DNA of 5,277 nt from Bacteroidota bacterium (GTDB taxonomy: Bacteria; Bacteroidota; Bacteroidia; Bacteroidales; VadinHA17). Positions 5,181-5,277 of this stretch are shown one piece after another (position 1 is the stretch's first letter; each line of letters starts with the position of its first letter). The stretch is taken from the NCBI GenBank assembly GCA_030628785.1, contig DAOVQI010000261.1, positions 1 to 5,277 of the forward strand. Reading direction: 5' to 3'. The position numbers and the translations under genes are program-made. Under the pieces are notes generated by a model. That model had not been told where the DNA came from. It saw nothing but the letters and a program-made list of their open reading frames with translations, and made no database searches.

Positions 5181-5277
5181 TTCTCCTCCTTGGAAAGGAG
5201 GAGTACCCGACCTCCCGAAAGCTTTCGGGAGGAGGGGGAGGTGGTTGATTCTTAGTTAAACAACCACCCCGTCCCTC
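5181..5277. repeat. Palindromic intergenic repeat element, cut by the window end
   Basis: Three inverted repeats follow one another. First, CTCCTCCTT (5183-5191) pairs with AAGGAGGAG (5195-5203) over a GGA loop. Second, 5211-5232 is a perfect 22-bp palindrome with no spacer, centred on AAGCTT. Third, GGTGGTTG (5240-5247) pairs with CAACCACC (5261-5268) over a 13-nt AT-rich loop. The sequence then continues CCGTCCCTC to the window end. The GGTGGTTGATT...GTTAAACAACCACC core and the GGAAAGGAGGAG flank resemble, from memory, dispersed non-coding repeats common between genes in Bacteroidota. A related inverted flank is probably just beyond the end. It encodes no transposase. A REP- or MITE-like nature is inferred. 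Confidence 0.6.

Overview
The window looks like chromosomal DNA of a member of the Bacteroidota (a Bacteroidales/Marinilabiliales-type organism is my best guess). The evidence is the AT-rich intergenic DNA, the lack of Shine-Dalgarno sequences before the genes, two exact matches and one near match to the Bacteroidota promoter element TAnnTTTG, and protein sequences that read like Bacteroidota housekeeping orthologs. Taxonomy is inferred from these traits, not from a search.

Layout: (1) 1-166, a leader with a GC-rich hairpin (68-87), a 10-bp direct repeat and a promoter. (2) 179-1084, xerD, a complete tyrosine recombinase with all six catalytic residues. (3) 1085-1265, an intergenic spacer with a large imperfect palindrome (1125-1156) and the ppdK promoter. 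(4) 1266-3983, ppdK, an intact 905-aa pyruvate phosphate dikinase. (5) 3984-4377, 394 bp without a credible gene but dense in inverted repeats: a probable terminator, at least four further hairpins or palindromes, and a plsY promoter. (6) 4378-5031, plsY, the membrane acyl-phosphate:glycerol-3-phosphate acyltransferase. (7) 5032-5277, a gene-free tail with two weak hairpins, then a compact palindromic repeat element that runs off the window end.

All three genes lie on the plus strand, but the spacers (181 and 394 bp) hold separate promoters and hairpins, so I read them as three independent transcription units rather than an operon. Their jobs are unrelated: chromosome dimer resolution, PEP/pyruvate interconversion, and the first acylation of phospholipid synthesis. 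I see no defence system, CRISPR array, tRNA, rRNA or transposase gene. The coding content is ordinary core genome. The points worth a second look are in the non-coding DNA (the structured 4105-4319 stretch, the palindromic element at the right end, the 13-bp repeat across the plsY start) and one unusual residue in the first PlsY motif.
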